Assembly (NCBI GenBank): GCA_964059195.1
Contig: CAXKWD010000008.1
Location: forward strand, 49,084,502 to 49,148,501
Direction of reading: 5' to 3'
DNA length: 64,000 nucleotides
From: Ectobius pallidus
Taxonomy: Eukaryota; Arthropoda; Insecta; Blattodea; Ectobiidae
Shown here: in pieces, positions 33,590 through 44,390 of the stretch
Layout: the number at the start of each line of letters is the position of its first letter
How positions within the stretch are numbered: the stretch's first letter is position 1
The notes under the pieces: model-generated
What the model was told of the DNA's origin: nothing
Databases searched by the model: none
The model's input: only the letters and a program-made list of their open reading frames with translations
Program-made: the position numbers and the translations under genes

Positions 33590-33735
33590 TTTTTGATAAA
33601 TTTTTATGTGAGAATTTTACACCGTTTTAGTCATAGGTTTGAAAAAAACGTTTTGATCTTTATTTTTATGTGGGAATTTTACACCGATATAGTCATAGTA
33701 GTGATAAATGCGTTTTGACGTCTATTTTATGTGAA
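33590..33735 (-). repeat. Mirror of the CGGTGTAAAATTC tandem repeat
   Basis: Two inverted units correspond to 18,245-18,410. Confidence 0.6.
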
Positions 33736-33799
33736 ATTATAGCACAGTCGTAATTTGACAAAGTTGTATTTTCAATAAAATGCGGATGATATTTACAAT

Positions 33800-34115
33800 T
33801 ATCGTTTTGGAGTCTTTTCCGTCGATGAATGCGTGATGAAATGAATATTTACTAACACGTCAACAATAAAGTATTCGATATGGTGTCAAAGTATAAGTGG
33901 AACATGGAGAATCTGTCATGTATATAAGTAGCAGGTGTCCGCGGTTTTGGTTCGATAATTAATTGAAAAGTTAAGAGTATAATAATATTTAAAACGATAA
34001 TAATTAATGAAACAGCTAAAATTCTGACTTTAGAGTACATTCCACGGTCTCAGATTCGATTATGTAGTTCCAAAGTTAACTGAGAACATTGATAAATACC
34101 ACTGCCTTCTTGAGT
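33800..34115. other. Right-arm-only segment of palindrome I
   Basis: The left arm lacks about 310 bp here (it joins near 18,155-18,175). The segment has a TATA-like GTATATAAGTAGC near 33,920. On the minus strand it has a 62-codon frame (33,852-34,040) with a strongly hydrophobic start (VRILAVSLIIIVLNIIIL), like a signal anchor. It may be an ancestral gene lost from the left arm or a later insertion. I cannot decide which. Confidence 0.35.
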
Positions 34116-34510
34116 GTATTACTCGTGTGTAATACTGTGGATAATAAGTATCGATTCTCAACTGTTTGTGGGTGGATTAATTTTATTTACCAACTTCAGA
34201 GGTGGTTTGTCCGCGATACATCCTGCGGTTTCGTCCGCCATTTTAATTGACTCTAAGAAATTTACACTGGGAGTTTGTGGTTCAGAGCTAAGAAAATAAA
34301 ATAAATTTGTTCATTGTATTCATTTAATATTATAAACAAAACTATGCACTCTTCGTGAAAGTGAGATACGTAGATCGTCGAGTATACCTGATGTCTCGCT
34401 ATTTAGGGTTGATGAAATGTATATCATGAAGAAGAAAAATATCGATATTTCTAAGCAGTATGGGTACGTGTGGTATGAGTTACGTGTAGTATGAACTTAA
34501 AGTTTATGTT

Positions 34511-34710
34511 CTATGAATCCAGATGTGATTTATTACATATTTGTAACTTATATAATAAAACAGTGACGTATTGTTTGCTCAGTCTCGGTTTTTTTTTAAA
34601 TAATGCAAAGGATGTGGCATCCACCTTATAAGCTCGACCTACGAAATTTAATAAATGTTGTAAAACTATTTTATATAAACTTTCTCGCATATACTTGATA
34701 AAGGTTAGCA
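34511..34710 (-). CDS. Possible terminal exon, unknown protein (right arm)
   Basis: This is the mirror of 17,567-17,766. It keeps the TTTTTTCAG acceptor, the frame and the stop, with about five residue differences. No domain is recognised. Confidence 0.25.
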
Positions 34711-35076
34711 CTGAAAAAAGAAACAATTACATTTTATTATTACATTTTCATAAAACTATCAAGTGTCTAGACCGCAAAACATCAGATCCGATCTTTATGT
34801 TCAATGCTTTTACCGTAAAATAATAATAATAATAATTAAAAATAAATAAACTAAATAACAACTAAGTATAATTTAGAAGAAGCAATATTATCCATTAATC
34901 TGAACTATATAAGTCACGGTTACAGTTATAGATTAAACATTATAACAAAAAATTACTTTGTAAAATTCTTAATTTTGATGAATACCGTATATTTCTATAA
35001 TACGACTTTCACCTAAGACGAGATATAAATTTTCGTTAAAGATTTATAGCTTTACCATACAGTCTATCTGTCCTAT

Positions 35077-35214
35077 GGTTATGTAAACCCCCATTAACGA
35101 CCGTGGGTGTCGGCATGTTGACCACATGTCCCCAATCCTGCTATCTGGTTATTGTAGATGACACAGCGGTCGGGTGTTAGGCCTCGTCCATTCAGGAATG
35201 TAGCGCCATGGAGT
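35077..35214. mobile_element. Short retroposed element, right-arm mirror copy
   Basis: It is flanked by TCTATCTGTCCTAT at 35,063-35,076 and 35,215-35,228 and corresponds to 17,049-17,186. Confidence 0.6.
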
Positions 35215-35570
35215 TCTATCTGTCCTATAAGACGAGCCCCAAAATATCATCGTTTTATGAGTTTATGTTTCGTGTTTGTTTCGGTTTTCCAGTTGATCAC
35301 AAAAATGTTACCAACCATTGCACTATTATAATACATTCGGTGAGAAGTACAAATTAGGGTAAAATAACTACAGTTAGTTAAAAAGACTGTTGGTTACCCT
35401 TACTGGAACCAAGGTTCCTCGATATTTTTTTTCAAAATGGTGACACTGTAGCTTTATTTACGAAATTTACGTTATTTCTCGACTTAAATTTTTCCGTAAA
35501 TGATAACCTATATAATGGTATAATTTGTGATGGAATCAAAAATATTTGTGATAACATTTATAGAATGACT

Positions 35571-35814
35571 TGCATTTTAAACCGGAATATCACGGGCTCG
35601 ATTCCCGAGGGGTCGATGAGATTTTTCTGGTGGTACTATGTCTCTGGGGTTAACTCAGCCTCTAACAGAAATGAGTACAAGGATCAGTCCTAGGGGTAAA
35701 GGCGACCGGTGCTTAACCTTTCCACCTTCACGTGTCGTATGTCTAAAATCTTGGAGCCTCAACCTCCTGGATCCCTCTGGGCCTCCATGGCCTGTAATAG
35801 GGAACATTTTATTT
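35571..35814 (+). mobile_element. tRNA-derived SINE, right-arm mirror copy
   Basis: It is bounded by ATTTATAGAATGACT at 35,556-35,570 and 35,815-35,829, and is the mirror of the SINE at 16,450-16,693. Confidence 0.85.
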
Positions 35815-37267
35815 ATTTATAGAATGACTAACCAGAGCAAGGTTGTTGATTGAATGGAAAAAAAATTCATATCACTTTAAACACTCATGTTATACAAGTG
35901 TGTGTGTGAATACATGCGGGAAGGAAACAATTACACCCAGGTGTTCGACGATGTACAATTCACTGTGTGTGACATCTGTTATAAAAGTAACTTCAGAAAT
36001 AGAATGGCTTGCGGTAATTAGCTAATTGATCACCATACTCCGATATTAATTTCAAATATATAAACTCGAATGTTTGACAAATCTTCATTTCATTACCAAT
36101 TTACAGGAAATTTTGCACACATACCCGGTTAAGCCCGGGAAGTAACGCGGTCAACATTAAAATCGAAGAAAACCACTCCTTCCCTTGAAAATTATATAAT
36201 TTGTGAGAATATTATACTAAAAAATGAAATCCCATTCAGGTGTAAGGACAACAGTTTATTGTTTATACAGTTCATATGGGGGTTTGGACACTACGTAATA
36301 TTGGACTTTAACGAATTTTGATGCTATCGATGTAATACATTTGTAAAAATAATTTTTGAAGTATAAAATCCATGAAAATACAACACAATGTGCTGCAGTC
36401 ACATAACTTTCTCTACCCTCGACATAAGAAATATTTTCTCACTTCACATTTTGATGTAGAATAAGAGGCCGTATTGCATTGACAACTTAAGTGTGTGAGT
36501 ATGCTATATCAGAAGTCTGTAAATAATCCTTTCCGCTTATATGTTATCCATAGCTGTAGGCTTTGTATTAGTTGAGAAATAGGGATGTTTTTCATAGTCC
36601 CCAAGCATGGGATATAACATTTTGAGTCCTATGCTCGCAGTATATTATGTCCCGGGTATAGGGGAGGAAAGTATGAACGTGATATTGCATTTCTCAACCC
36701 CGAAACGGTTGTATGGTAACATGAGAATAAGAAATAAAATTTTCCGCCAAGTCGGTACAATCTTATGTAATTTATGTTTCTTCTTATTTCAACCTCTCCT
36801 AGACATGATGTGTAGAAGCAACGGAATGCAGCATTCGACGTCCTCTATGATCCATAAAAAGCTATATCTAGAGTTTTCTGATGGAATAGTTTGAGTGTGT
36901 TAATTCTGTTTCTTCATTTCAAGTACTACATACATATTATATAAGGACCTAGAGATTCAAAATCGGAAGTCCTTCATAAGTAGATTTCAAATTAAATAAA
37001 ATACAAAGACCGTGTGTTGTCGAACATTTCCAGCTAGTTTCAAATAAGATAAATCCATACATGACATGTGCTATATGAGATAAAGATTAAATGGTAGTGA
37101 ATAACATTCACATGTGTTTTTTCTAAAGATTACATATGATTTTCTCTTAGTTTTTACTGATTAAATGTTCACTGTATAATATCACCATCTGATGGTAATT
37201 AAATAAACTACGATGAGATATGATATTTTTAGATTTGGTGAGGATAAATATTGAATTTTAAAAATAT

Positions 37268-37350
37268 GTCAGATGTGGGATTCGAACCCACGACCCCATT
37301 GGGGGACCAGAACATGAGTCTAGCGCCTTAGACCACTCGACCAATCTGAC
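37268..37350 (-). tRNA. tRNA-Leu-type gene with CAU anticodon, right arm of palindrome I
   Basis: This is the mirror of the tRNA at 14,915-14,997, with the same 7-bp acceptor stem, T arm and CCCC/GGGG variable arm. The A box TGGTCGAGTGGTC and the B box are both consensus here. The anticodon arm is CTAGA-CTCATGT-TCTGG, so positions 34-36 read CAU rather than CAA. A leucine-type body with a CAU anticodon would read AUG if charged. A TTTTT terminator follows in the 3' direction. It could be a functional odd tRNA or simply a mutated copy; the fold is fully intact. Confidence 0.8.
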
Positions 37351-37759
37351 TCGTATGGAATAAAATATAGATCAATCTATAAAATTAATCATGGTATCGA
37401 TTTCTCGTAAATATACTCGATGCGGAATCATATTTAAAAATGGTAATTGCGAAATACATTATAAAATATACTCAATGTTAAAATAAAAAAACCTAATTTT
37501 AATTGATAACCAAAAAGTGGTAGTTGGAGATGTACCCACCAGAACACTTGGCGCTAAGGTACTCTATTTTCAAACGAACCGTTAAAAATGATGGTGCGCA
37601 TGCGTTGTAGGTTTGAGACATAATGGTTGCCAAGGGTGTGGCTTAGTAATGGCGTGCATAATAACCGTTATTTTTTTAAACTTACCGCCGAAACGTAGGA
37701 ATATAACTTGTTTCGATTTGTCGAGATTTGAACACAGTGCAGGACCTCCTCATGCGAGG

Positions 37760-38040
37760 CGGGGTTAAAGGATTATCACAGGTAACCCCTTATAATCACG
37801 CATAACTGGACTTATCGTGACCGGATGTGGGGTGACCACAGTGCGTGGCCACCTCCGCGGTAAAAGGTCTTAACCTCTACCATCCATCCATGTCGGATAC
37901 GGTTGACCGGATGACCTTATCTTAACCGGATGGGCATTAGGGCGTAAAGGATCTTATCAAAGGCTTATCTTAAAAGGTTTAGCGTGTAACCGGATGTTCG
38001 GGTGATCACAATGTGTGGCCTCCTAACGGTTTTAGGGGCT
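37760..38040. repeat. Subterminal repeats, right end of palindrome I
   Basis: These are the mirror of 14,230-14,530, with repeated TTAACCGGATG and CTTATC words. Confidence 0.5.
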
Positions 38041-38180
38041 TATCACAACAAAAAAGGAGCCAAATTTTTTTAACGGTCATAACCGCCTAAGCCATCCCTT
38101 CCACTAAGCCCCCTCCCCCATCCCTTCCATCCCTTCCATCCCTTCCATGACGTCACTGACAAAAGCAAACTACTCATGCT

Positions 38181-38307
38181 GACACCCTGTCTAAAAGCGG
38201 AGGCTCTAAAATGTTGCGATGTGATCATCTTGACACACTGTCTAAAAGCGGAGGCTATAAAATTTTGCGATCTGATCATCCTGAAACACTGTCTAAAAGC
38301 GGAGGCT
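38181..38307 (+). repeat. About 50-bp host tandem repeat, right of palindrome I
   Basis: About 2.5 units of the CTGTCTAAAAGCGGAGGCT repeat lie in the same orientation as the left array at 14,024-14,095. Confidence 0.75.
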
Positions 38308-38445
38308 TATAGATTAGTTCTTGTAGGAATGGACTTTGACTTTTATGAATGGTCTTGTTTTTGCAGATGCATACGAATGAATTATTACTACATGCAATAC
38401 AAAGGTGGTTTTGTTGAAATTTTTCAATGTTACTGTTCATGAATT
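38308..38445 (-). repeat. Inverted copy of the flank at 13,960-14,035
   Basis: Read on the minus strand, TTGCATGTAGTAATAATTCA and CACCT/CCACCT words match 13,965-14,030. Palindrome I and its host tandem repeat therefore sit at the turning point of an older and larger inverted repeat, whose next piece reappears at 60,843-61,165. Confidence 0.5.
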
Positions 38446-38639
38446 CTGATGTAAACAAGTGTGTGTATTTTAGGGTATGGTATCGTTTTCTACTTTTTTA
38501 TGCATGTCGAATCGGATTTTTACTAACATAAAGCACATCATTAATAGAAAATTAAGTTCACGTTAGATTCCAAACTCTCTTTGTTGTCTCGAAGTATCCA
38601 AGTTATATTTGTATTATAACTCAAATTAACATTTTAGCG

Positions 38640-39010
38640 TTGTTAAACGAAATGTTGTGGAACAATTTTATTAACTGTAAATGCGCCATCAATCATTGTA
38701 AGATGAAGAAAACAAAACCTCAAGACTCTTGCAACGAGCCTAATCAAAACCGCAAGAATCTTCCAACGTGCCCAAAAAAAAACCTCAAGACTTTTGCAAC
38801 GATCCCATCGATTACAGTATTGCACGAACGTTTCTCACAATTTTGTGATTTTTTTTAAAGAAAAGTTAACAAAACCGTATTCTAAATACAACATGCGTCG
38901 TAATCCTTTGTCAGTGAGGTCTTGCTGGCATCACCCTGTTGCCCTGTACCTATGTCACATATTCATGATTCAGCAAGTATTATGTATAAGATATGATTAA
39001 AATGGCCTTT
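38640..39010 (+). pseudogene. Decayed relic of a palindrome-type element with BIR gene tail
   Basis: From 38,820 the DNA reads HERFSQFC followed by FKEKL, the last zinc ligands and end of the BIR protein encoded at 52,596-52,880. It continues into the same downstream sequence (CACATATTCATGA, AAGATATGATTAA) found after that gene. The first part of the BIR domain is replaced by repeated KTKPQDS/NLPTCPKKN-like codons. It is a third, strongly eroded copy of the cargo outside both palindromes. Confidence 0.55.
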
Positions 39011-39065
39011 TTGTCCGACGCCAAGAGACAACCCGAGAGACGCACCAAGAGACTTTCCCGAGACT

Positions 39066-40109
39066 CAATCAACACTATCCAACTTAAAACAATGTTCCAG
39101 ACCTGCAATATGACCATTTTACCCCTTGCACCCACCCACCATACTGCCTACTCAGAGACTTTACTGGACTTAATTGTTACGAATAACCCAGACAGAGCTT
39201 TACACCACGGACAACTGCCAGTGCCAGGTATATCTGCTCACGATCTTATATATATATATATAGTATATGACCTACAGTGTCCTAAAAGGAACCATAGGAT
39301 TATAACATACAGAGACCTAAAACGCATAAATGATGTTTCCCTGACAGAAGACGCTATGACTACTCCCTGGGAACAGATCTGGACGTTACGAACAGTAGAC
39401 GAAAAAGTTGACATGCTTAATGATTATATTATAAAACTGTACGACAAACATGCCCCAATACACACAAATCGGGTATACAGACCGCCCGCTCCTTGGCTAA
39501 GTGATGACATACGCAGTATGATGGCGCACAGAGACCAAGCTTACAGGACCTACAGACGAAATAAAAATGACGATAACTTACATAATTATAAACATCACCG
39601 TAACAGGACAAACCAAGCTATCAGAAACGCTAAACTCAGACAGGCATACAGTCTCATTGAACCTGGTGCAAATCCCGCAGCGATGTGGCGAAACTTTAAA
39701 GCTATGGGACTGTCTAAACCCACGACACAGATGACGACCGCACCGTATCACTCGAACTCCTTAAAGACCACTTCACAAAAACTCCCTCAGAAATAGACGA
39801 TGTTGACCAAGAGCAAACAATTCAACAACTGCTACACAATACAACAACAAACAGAGACAGATTTCACTTCACATACGTTAGTGAAAATGACGTAATTAAA
39901 GCATTGAACCTTATAAAGACGAAAGCAGAGGGCCCGGACCGAATAAACATAATTTTACTAAACAAATAATACTATTTATTCTATACTACCTACAGTTACT
40001 CATATTTTCAACGCCTTCCTTATGACTTCAACTTACCCCAAACAGTGGAAGCAAGCTTACGTAAAACCCCTTCCTAAAACAAAATCCCCTGAAACTCCTA
40101 AAGACTATA
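39066..40109 (+). pseudogene. LINE ORF2 fragment: endonuclease end and linker
   Basis: The frame contains HHTAYSETLLDLIVTNN and APWLSDDIRSMMAHRD, typical of the end of the apurinic-type endonuclease and the linker in CR1/Jockey LINEs. Later come FTYVSENDVIKAL and YPKQWKQAYVKPLPK, the entry to the reverse transcriptase. At least three frame breaks (near 39,755, 39,965 and 40,010) make it non-functional. It stops at the nested TIR element inside PKDY|RPIS. Confidence 0.75.
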
Positions 40110-40436
40110 TGGTCCAGTCATTTGGTGCTCATAAAGGGGGTTACCTGGAAAGTTTTCCGGGAGTTTTGAAAATTGGTGATTTTATAGATTTCGACGTGCT
40201 CTTTTCGAATTTTCACTTTGCTACCTCGTATCTTTGCCGCTTGCGCCGCCATATTGAAAAAATGGCGCCCAAAAGCAGTTTTTTGACAATATCTCCTTTC
40301 CGACTCATTTTACGATGAAAATAGGTATGTAATAAATTAAACTAGAGAAAATTTCCTATAATTTATGTAGTAACGATTTGTTTGTAAAAATGAATAGTTT
40401 CAGCGTACGAGCGCCGCAAAGTCTACTCCGACACGC

Positions 40437-40955
40437 GTTTTGGCCAAAGCCACGGAAGATGCGGATACGCTAATAATAAACAATACGGCAATCAACACTT
40501 CACCTACATTTGAGTCCGTAATAGTTGTCGGCGAAGATGTAGATCTTCTTATTCATTTGACGGCTCTTTCAACGCTTTCAAACATATATATTATCACACC
40601 AGGAAAAGGGAAAATTTCGCAACGAATATATATTCAACAAAAAGTATCATAGATAAAACAGCCTCAGATAACAAAATATTATTTCTGCACGCCTTCAGTG
40701 GCTGTGATACAACATCAGCACTCTTTAAACAAAAAAAAAAAAGTGCTAATGTATTTAAAAACAGAATTAAACGAGCTTGTCCAGGTATTCCAAATCCAAA
40801 ATGCTGATCCAGAGATAATTGTTGAAGCTTCCTCCTTGCATTGTACGGTTACAGTGGCGTGAAAAGTATGTTGTTAAACAACTATAGATATACATGCTTC
40901 ACAAAATCAGCATATGAAAATAAATTTAATAACTCGCTGCCACCAACAGAAGCAG
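40437..40955 (+). pseudogene. XPG/FEN-like (PIN-fold) protein remnant
   Basis: The frame begins inside the left terminal repeat with LAKATEDADTLI, continues to VIVVGEDVDLL, and after a break near 40,650 gives LHAFSGCDTTSALF. Before the nested MITE it reads LPPTEAVA, and after the MITE (41,609-41,650) it continues RQHSFRTYHQVQQW. This series of acidic and GCDTTS boxes is typical of element-borne PIN/XPG-like proteins that I have seen in many arthropod and cnidarian genomes. Several stops and frameshifts are present. Confidence 0.55.
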
Positions 40956-40960
40956 TAGCA

Positions 40961-41603
40961 CCACAGTATAGTATAACAGTAGCGAAGCTCTAATGAAAGG
41001 AAAATGCATCCTTTTGACAGATCGGTGCGACACTAGCACCCCAAGCGGCCGGCAAGATTGAACTAGCAAACAGCCATTTTTAGCATTGGAAAGATACGAA
41101 TATATGGCTGTATTTCTTCTTATTTTTAAAATTACTAGAACGAGATTATTACCGGAAAGGCATACTGGTGAACTCACCAAATCATAGACTTTATGGTAAT
41201 ATAAAGAAGTTGTAGTTTCAAGATCGATGACATTGTATATCTTATAAAGTATCAGACCGGTTTCCCGATGTGGTCTAGTATGGATGCAAGCGTGATAATC
41301 ACAAATTGGCAATTTAATTTAACAAATAACTGTTTTTGCTTACCTCTCAGGATCTTTAGGGAACCTGAAGAAAGATAAATCGAGAGATTCCTTTGGTTCC
41401 TTTGGCTGTTGGTGCAGTTTATAGCACTACAAGCATTTCCATAAAATATTGTTGACATTTTTCCACTGCCTTCTAGATTGTGCATTTTTCATAAGAAACA
41501 ATGTAACAGATTGTGTTATCTCTCGCTCACCGCTACGAGAGCTGCAGTCGCGCCGGTTGAAAAAAACTGTATGGAGCTTCGCTACTGTTATACTATACTG
41601 TGG
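40961..41603. mobile_element. MITE nested in the XPG-like remnant
   Basis: Inverted ends of about 30 bp (CCACAGTATAGTATAACAGT...) are flanked by the 5-bp duplication TAGCA (40,956-40,960 and 41,604-41,608). Removing it rejoins the coding sequence LPPTEAVA to RQHSFRTYH. There is no coding capacity of its own. Confidence 0.8.
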
Positions 41604-41654
41604 TAGCACGACAACATTCGTTCCGAACTTATCACCAGGTTCAGCAGTGGTATG

Positions 41655-41815
41655 GAGTTAAATATATTCGTTGCGAAATTTTTCCTATTCCTGGTTTGAG
41701 ATTATATATGTTTGGACGCGTAGATAGAGCCGTCAAAAGAATAAGAAGATCTACATCTTCGCCGACAACTATTACGGAATCGAATGTAGATGAAATGCTG
41801 ATTGCCGTATACTAA
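41655..41815 (-). pseudogene. Inverted partial copy of the XPG-like gene
   Basis: The minus strand reads IVVGEDVDLLILLTAL, the same box as at 40,515-40,575 on the + strand. The surrounding sequence matches 40,500-40,640 in reverse complement. The element therefore carries an internal fold-back duplication. Confidence 0.65.
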
Positions 41816-41819
41816 TGAT

Positions 41820-43205
41820 TATATCATCTTTCTTTCTCGTAGTTTAACCTCTCCCTTTTAGGATTTAAGCGACCCAAGCCACCCGGGCCTTACAGGGCCG
41901 CGACCTGAATGATTATATCAGCCTGGAAAAATGACGAAAATTTCTGCGGTAAAAACGAAAATAGGTGTGTTTGATTAACTTCGCTGTGCTGAATTCGAAA
42001 ATGCATTTCGTTTTTCTCTATCACATCTGGTTAATTGAAAATCATGAAAAATGTTATTTTGACATTTTGTATAATAAAATAACTGTATGCAGCTTTGATG
42101 CTGCATTTTGAAACTTTTTTCTTTGCGGTAAGTGGTGTGATAGGTGATCTTAACTAATCTTGGGTCACTGAACATGAATCCGTTGACCGTTTCTACGTAA
42201 CACGTCATGTTTTCTTGCAATAGGTACTTCAAAATGAGAGATGTAAGTTTTTGCTTAGACTAGCCTACAGGATAAAAAATACTTACAAATTAGGATAATT
42301 TTGATAATATTTACGGAGAAAAATCAAATAATATTTTCAAACAGTCCAAGACGTATGTATTCCAGTATTTTTTGTGAGTGCAGGCCAAATAAATGTATTT
42401 TTGACAAATCATCTGAAGCCGTACAAAAATGTAAAAAATACAGTTATCAGTGAAAAAAAAATCGAAGTTTGTTTGGAGGGGGAAAAAAAGATGTGAACTT
42501 TTGGGAATTTTTCCATTGGTTATAAGCTAAAATCTATAAAATATATTTTAGTTGAGCAAATGGTATCTTATTTATTTTATTACATTGATCGAGCTCAACG
42601 GTTTTGAACATGTATTTTAATACATCTAAAATCTATAAGTTTGCCAAATTTCAAGTTTCTAGCTCATCTGGAAGTGAATAAACATCAATGTTAATAAGTG
42701 GAAGATTAGACAGCCGTAGATGTGAATGATGTTACGGCTATCCAGCAAGTTTTTCTATACTTATGGGGCAGCTAGAAACACCAAATTTAGCACGCTTATG
42801 ACTGTTGTATGTGCCCACATTCCTACCAAATTGTATGATTCTATCTTTCATATCTTGTGTGTCAAATATTACATAATGTGAGAAAAAATATACAAAATTT
42901 ATTTAAAATTAAAAAATCTAACTCAATCTAATGCATAACCGTTGGAGATACGTCAAAAGTAATAAGACCAAACTTGTAGACCTCTCAAAATCCGTTACTG
43001 CTTCTTCAGCAGGTTTTTTTGATACGACTTACCGTTTAGCTACTATAAGCCCCCAAAAAAGTCTACACAGGCCTTAAAATTGCGTTCGCCATAACAGTTA
43101 ACACGAAAACTAGATGTTAAACAACATAAATAGTGACTTTTTAAAATCAGGAGACCTTATTTAGTTAAAATTGCTATAAAATGCTTTACCGCAAAATGAT
43201 GCAGG
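41820..43205. other. No gene seen (interior of TIR element)
   Basis: The sequence is AT-rich with no coding motif. It may be the non-coding half of the non-autonomous element. Confidence 0.3.
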
Positions 43206-43563
43206 TAGTGGCGTATCCGCATCTTCCGTGGCTTTGGCCAAAACGCATGTCGGAGTAGACTTTGCGGCGCTCGTACGCTGAAACTATTCATTTTACAAAA
43301 AAAAATCGTTACTACATAAATTATAGGAAATTTTCTTTTGTTTAATTTATTACATAACTATTTTCATCGTAAAATGAGTCGGAAAGGAGGTATTGTCAAA
43401 AAACTGTTTTTGGGCGCCATTTTTTCAATATGGCGGCGCGAACGGCAAAGATACGAGGTAGCAAAGTGAAAATTCGAAAAGAGCACGTCGAAATCTCTAA
43501 AATCACCAATTTTCAACACTCCCGGAAAACGTTCCAGGTAAAACTACCAAATGACTGGACTAA

Positions 43564-43940
43564 TAGCCCTATCAGCATTCTTCTTACCCTCTCCAAAGCA
43601 CTAGAACGAATTGTACACAACCAACTGACTGACTGACTACCTCAATAAAAATTACCTACTAGATCACTATCAGTCTGGTTTCAGGGTAGGGCATAGAACG
43701 ACCACAGCGTTACTGAACATTTGTGAAGACATACGCCAAGCCGGTGACGAACGGAAAATGACAATACTAGTCTTGTCTTACTTGATATGACTAAAGTTTT
43801 CGAATTAGTAGACACAGGCATTCTTATTGCTAAACTCAAGATGTTAAACCTGTCAGTTATTGCTGTTCTGTGGTTTAACTCATACCTGCGTGAACGCCGA
43901 CAATGTGTCGTTTCCAATAATCGCTCTTCTACATGGCGCT
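43564..43940 (+). pseudogene. LINE reverse transcriptase, first part
   Basis: Translation gives ISILLTLSKALERIVHNQL, then YQSGFRVGHRTTTALL and VLLDMTKVFELVDTGIL. These are the early reverse-transcriptase motifs, including the first catalytic Asp region. It ends at SSTWR, where palindrome II begins. The duplicated GGCGCT codes for part of this sequence. Confidence 0.75.
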
Positions 43941-44054
43941 AGTAGTAAAGGCGTAGGCATAACCGGTGACGTCATCACACCAACCACCTCAACAACAGAA
44001 ATAAAAAAAAAAAAAAAAAAAAAATGAGAGGTGCTATGACCGTTAAATATAAAA

Positions 44055-44390
44055 AAATAAAGTGTATTCCATATAGGCCTATCGAATATAGGCGTAGGCC
44101 AAAATCTGGCTAGCCTATCCTCATTAAATAAACTCAAAACCCTCCAAAAAATGAATAATAGTAATATTTTGTTTTAAAAAACAAAGCGTAAGTGTATTCC
44201 ATATAGGCCTATTGATTATAGGCGTAGGCCAAAACCTGGTAGCCTATCCTCATTAAATAAAAACTCAAAACCCAAAAAAACAAAAAACAAAAATAATAAT
44301 AATAATAATATTTTGGTTTAAAAACAAAGCGTAAGTGTATTCCAAATAGGCCTATCGTTTATTCCATATTTATAATAGGCGAGGGCCTAG
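44055..44390. repeat. Subterminal tandem repeats, left end of palindrome II
   Basis: Three units of about 130-140 bp contain GTGTATTCCATATAGGCCTA and TAGGCGTAGGCCAAAA. The mirror copy is at 57,860-58,195. Confidence 0.75.

Larger units (their letters stand above)
14102..38174. mobile_element. Giant palindrome I: Polinton/Maverick-like fold-back element
   Basis: The element starts AGTAGTTTGGTTTTGTCAGT and ends with the near-exact complement ...CAAACTACT. It is bracketed by the 6-bp duplication CATGCT (14,096-14,101 and 38,175-38,180). A 6-bp duplication and AG-beginning ends are hallmarks of Polintons. The whole element is a head-to-head palindrome with a centre near 31,565. Without the nested Gypsy element (18,441-29,606) it is about 12.9 kb, with arms of about 6.3 and 6.6 kb. 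The arms differ at many scattered positions, so it is older than palindrome II. Recognised cargo is one tRNA gene and one BED-finger gene per arm. No polymerase, integrase, ATPase or capsid gene is visible. Confidence 0.75.
40110..43563. mobile_element. 3.4-kb DNA transposon with about 355-bp terminal inverted repeats
   Basis: The left terminal repeat (40,111-40,470, beginning GGTCCAGTCATTTGGT) matches the right one (43,211-43,560) in inverted orientation. The insertion interrupts the LINE between GACTAT and AGCCC. The duplicated target is probably TA or ATA, which I cannot settle. The interior has remnants of an XPG/FEN-like gene, an inverted partial copy of the same gene, and a nested MITE. 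I cannot assign the superfamily. Confidence 0.75.

Noticed and set aside
14024..38307. CRISPR-like or satellite array from the 50-bp repeats on each side of palindrome I
   Set aside because: The units are contiguous without spacers and only about four in total. They are the split target array of the insertion.
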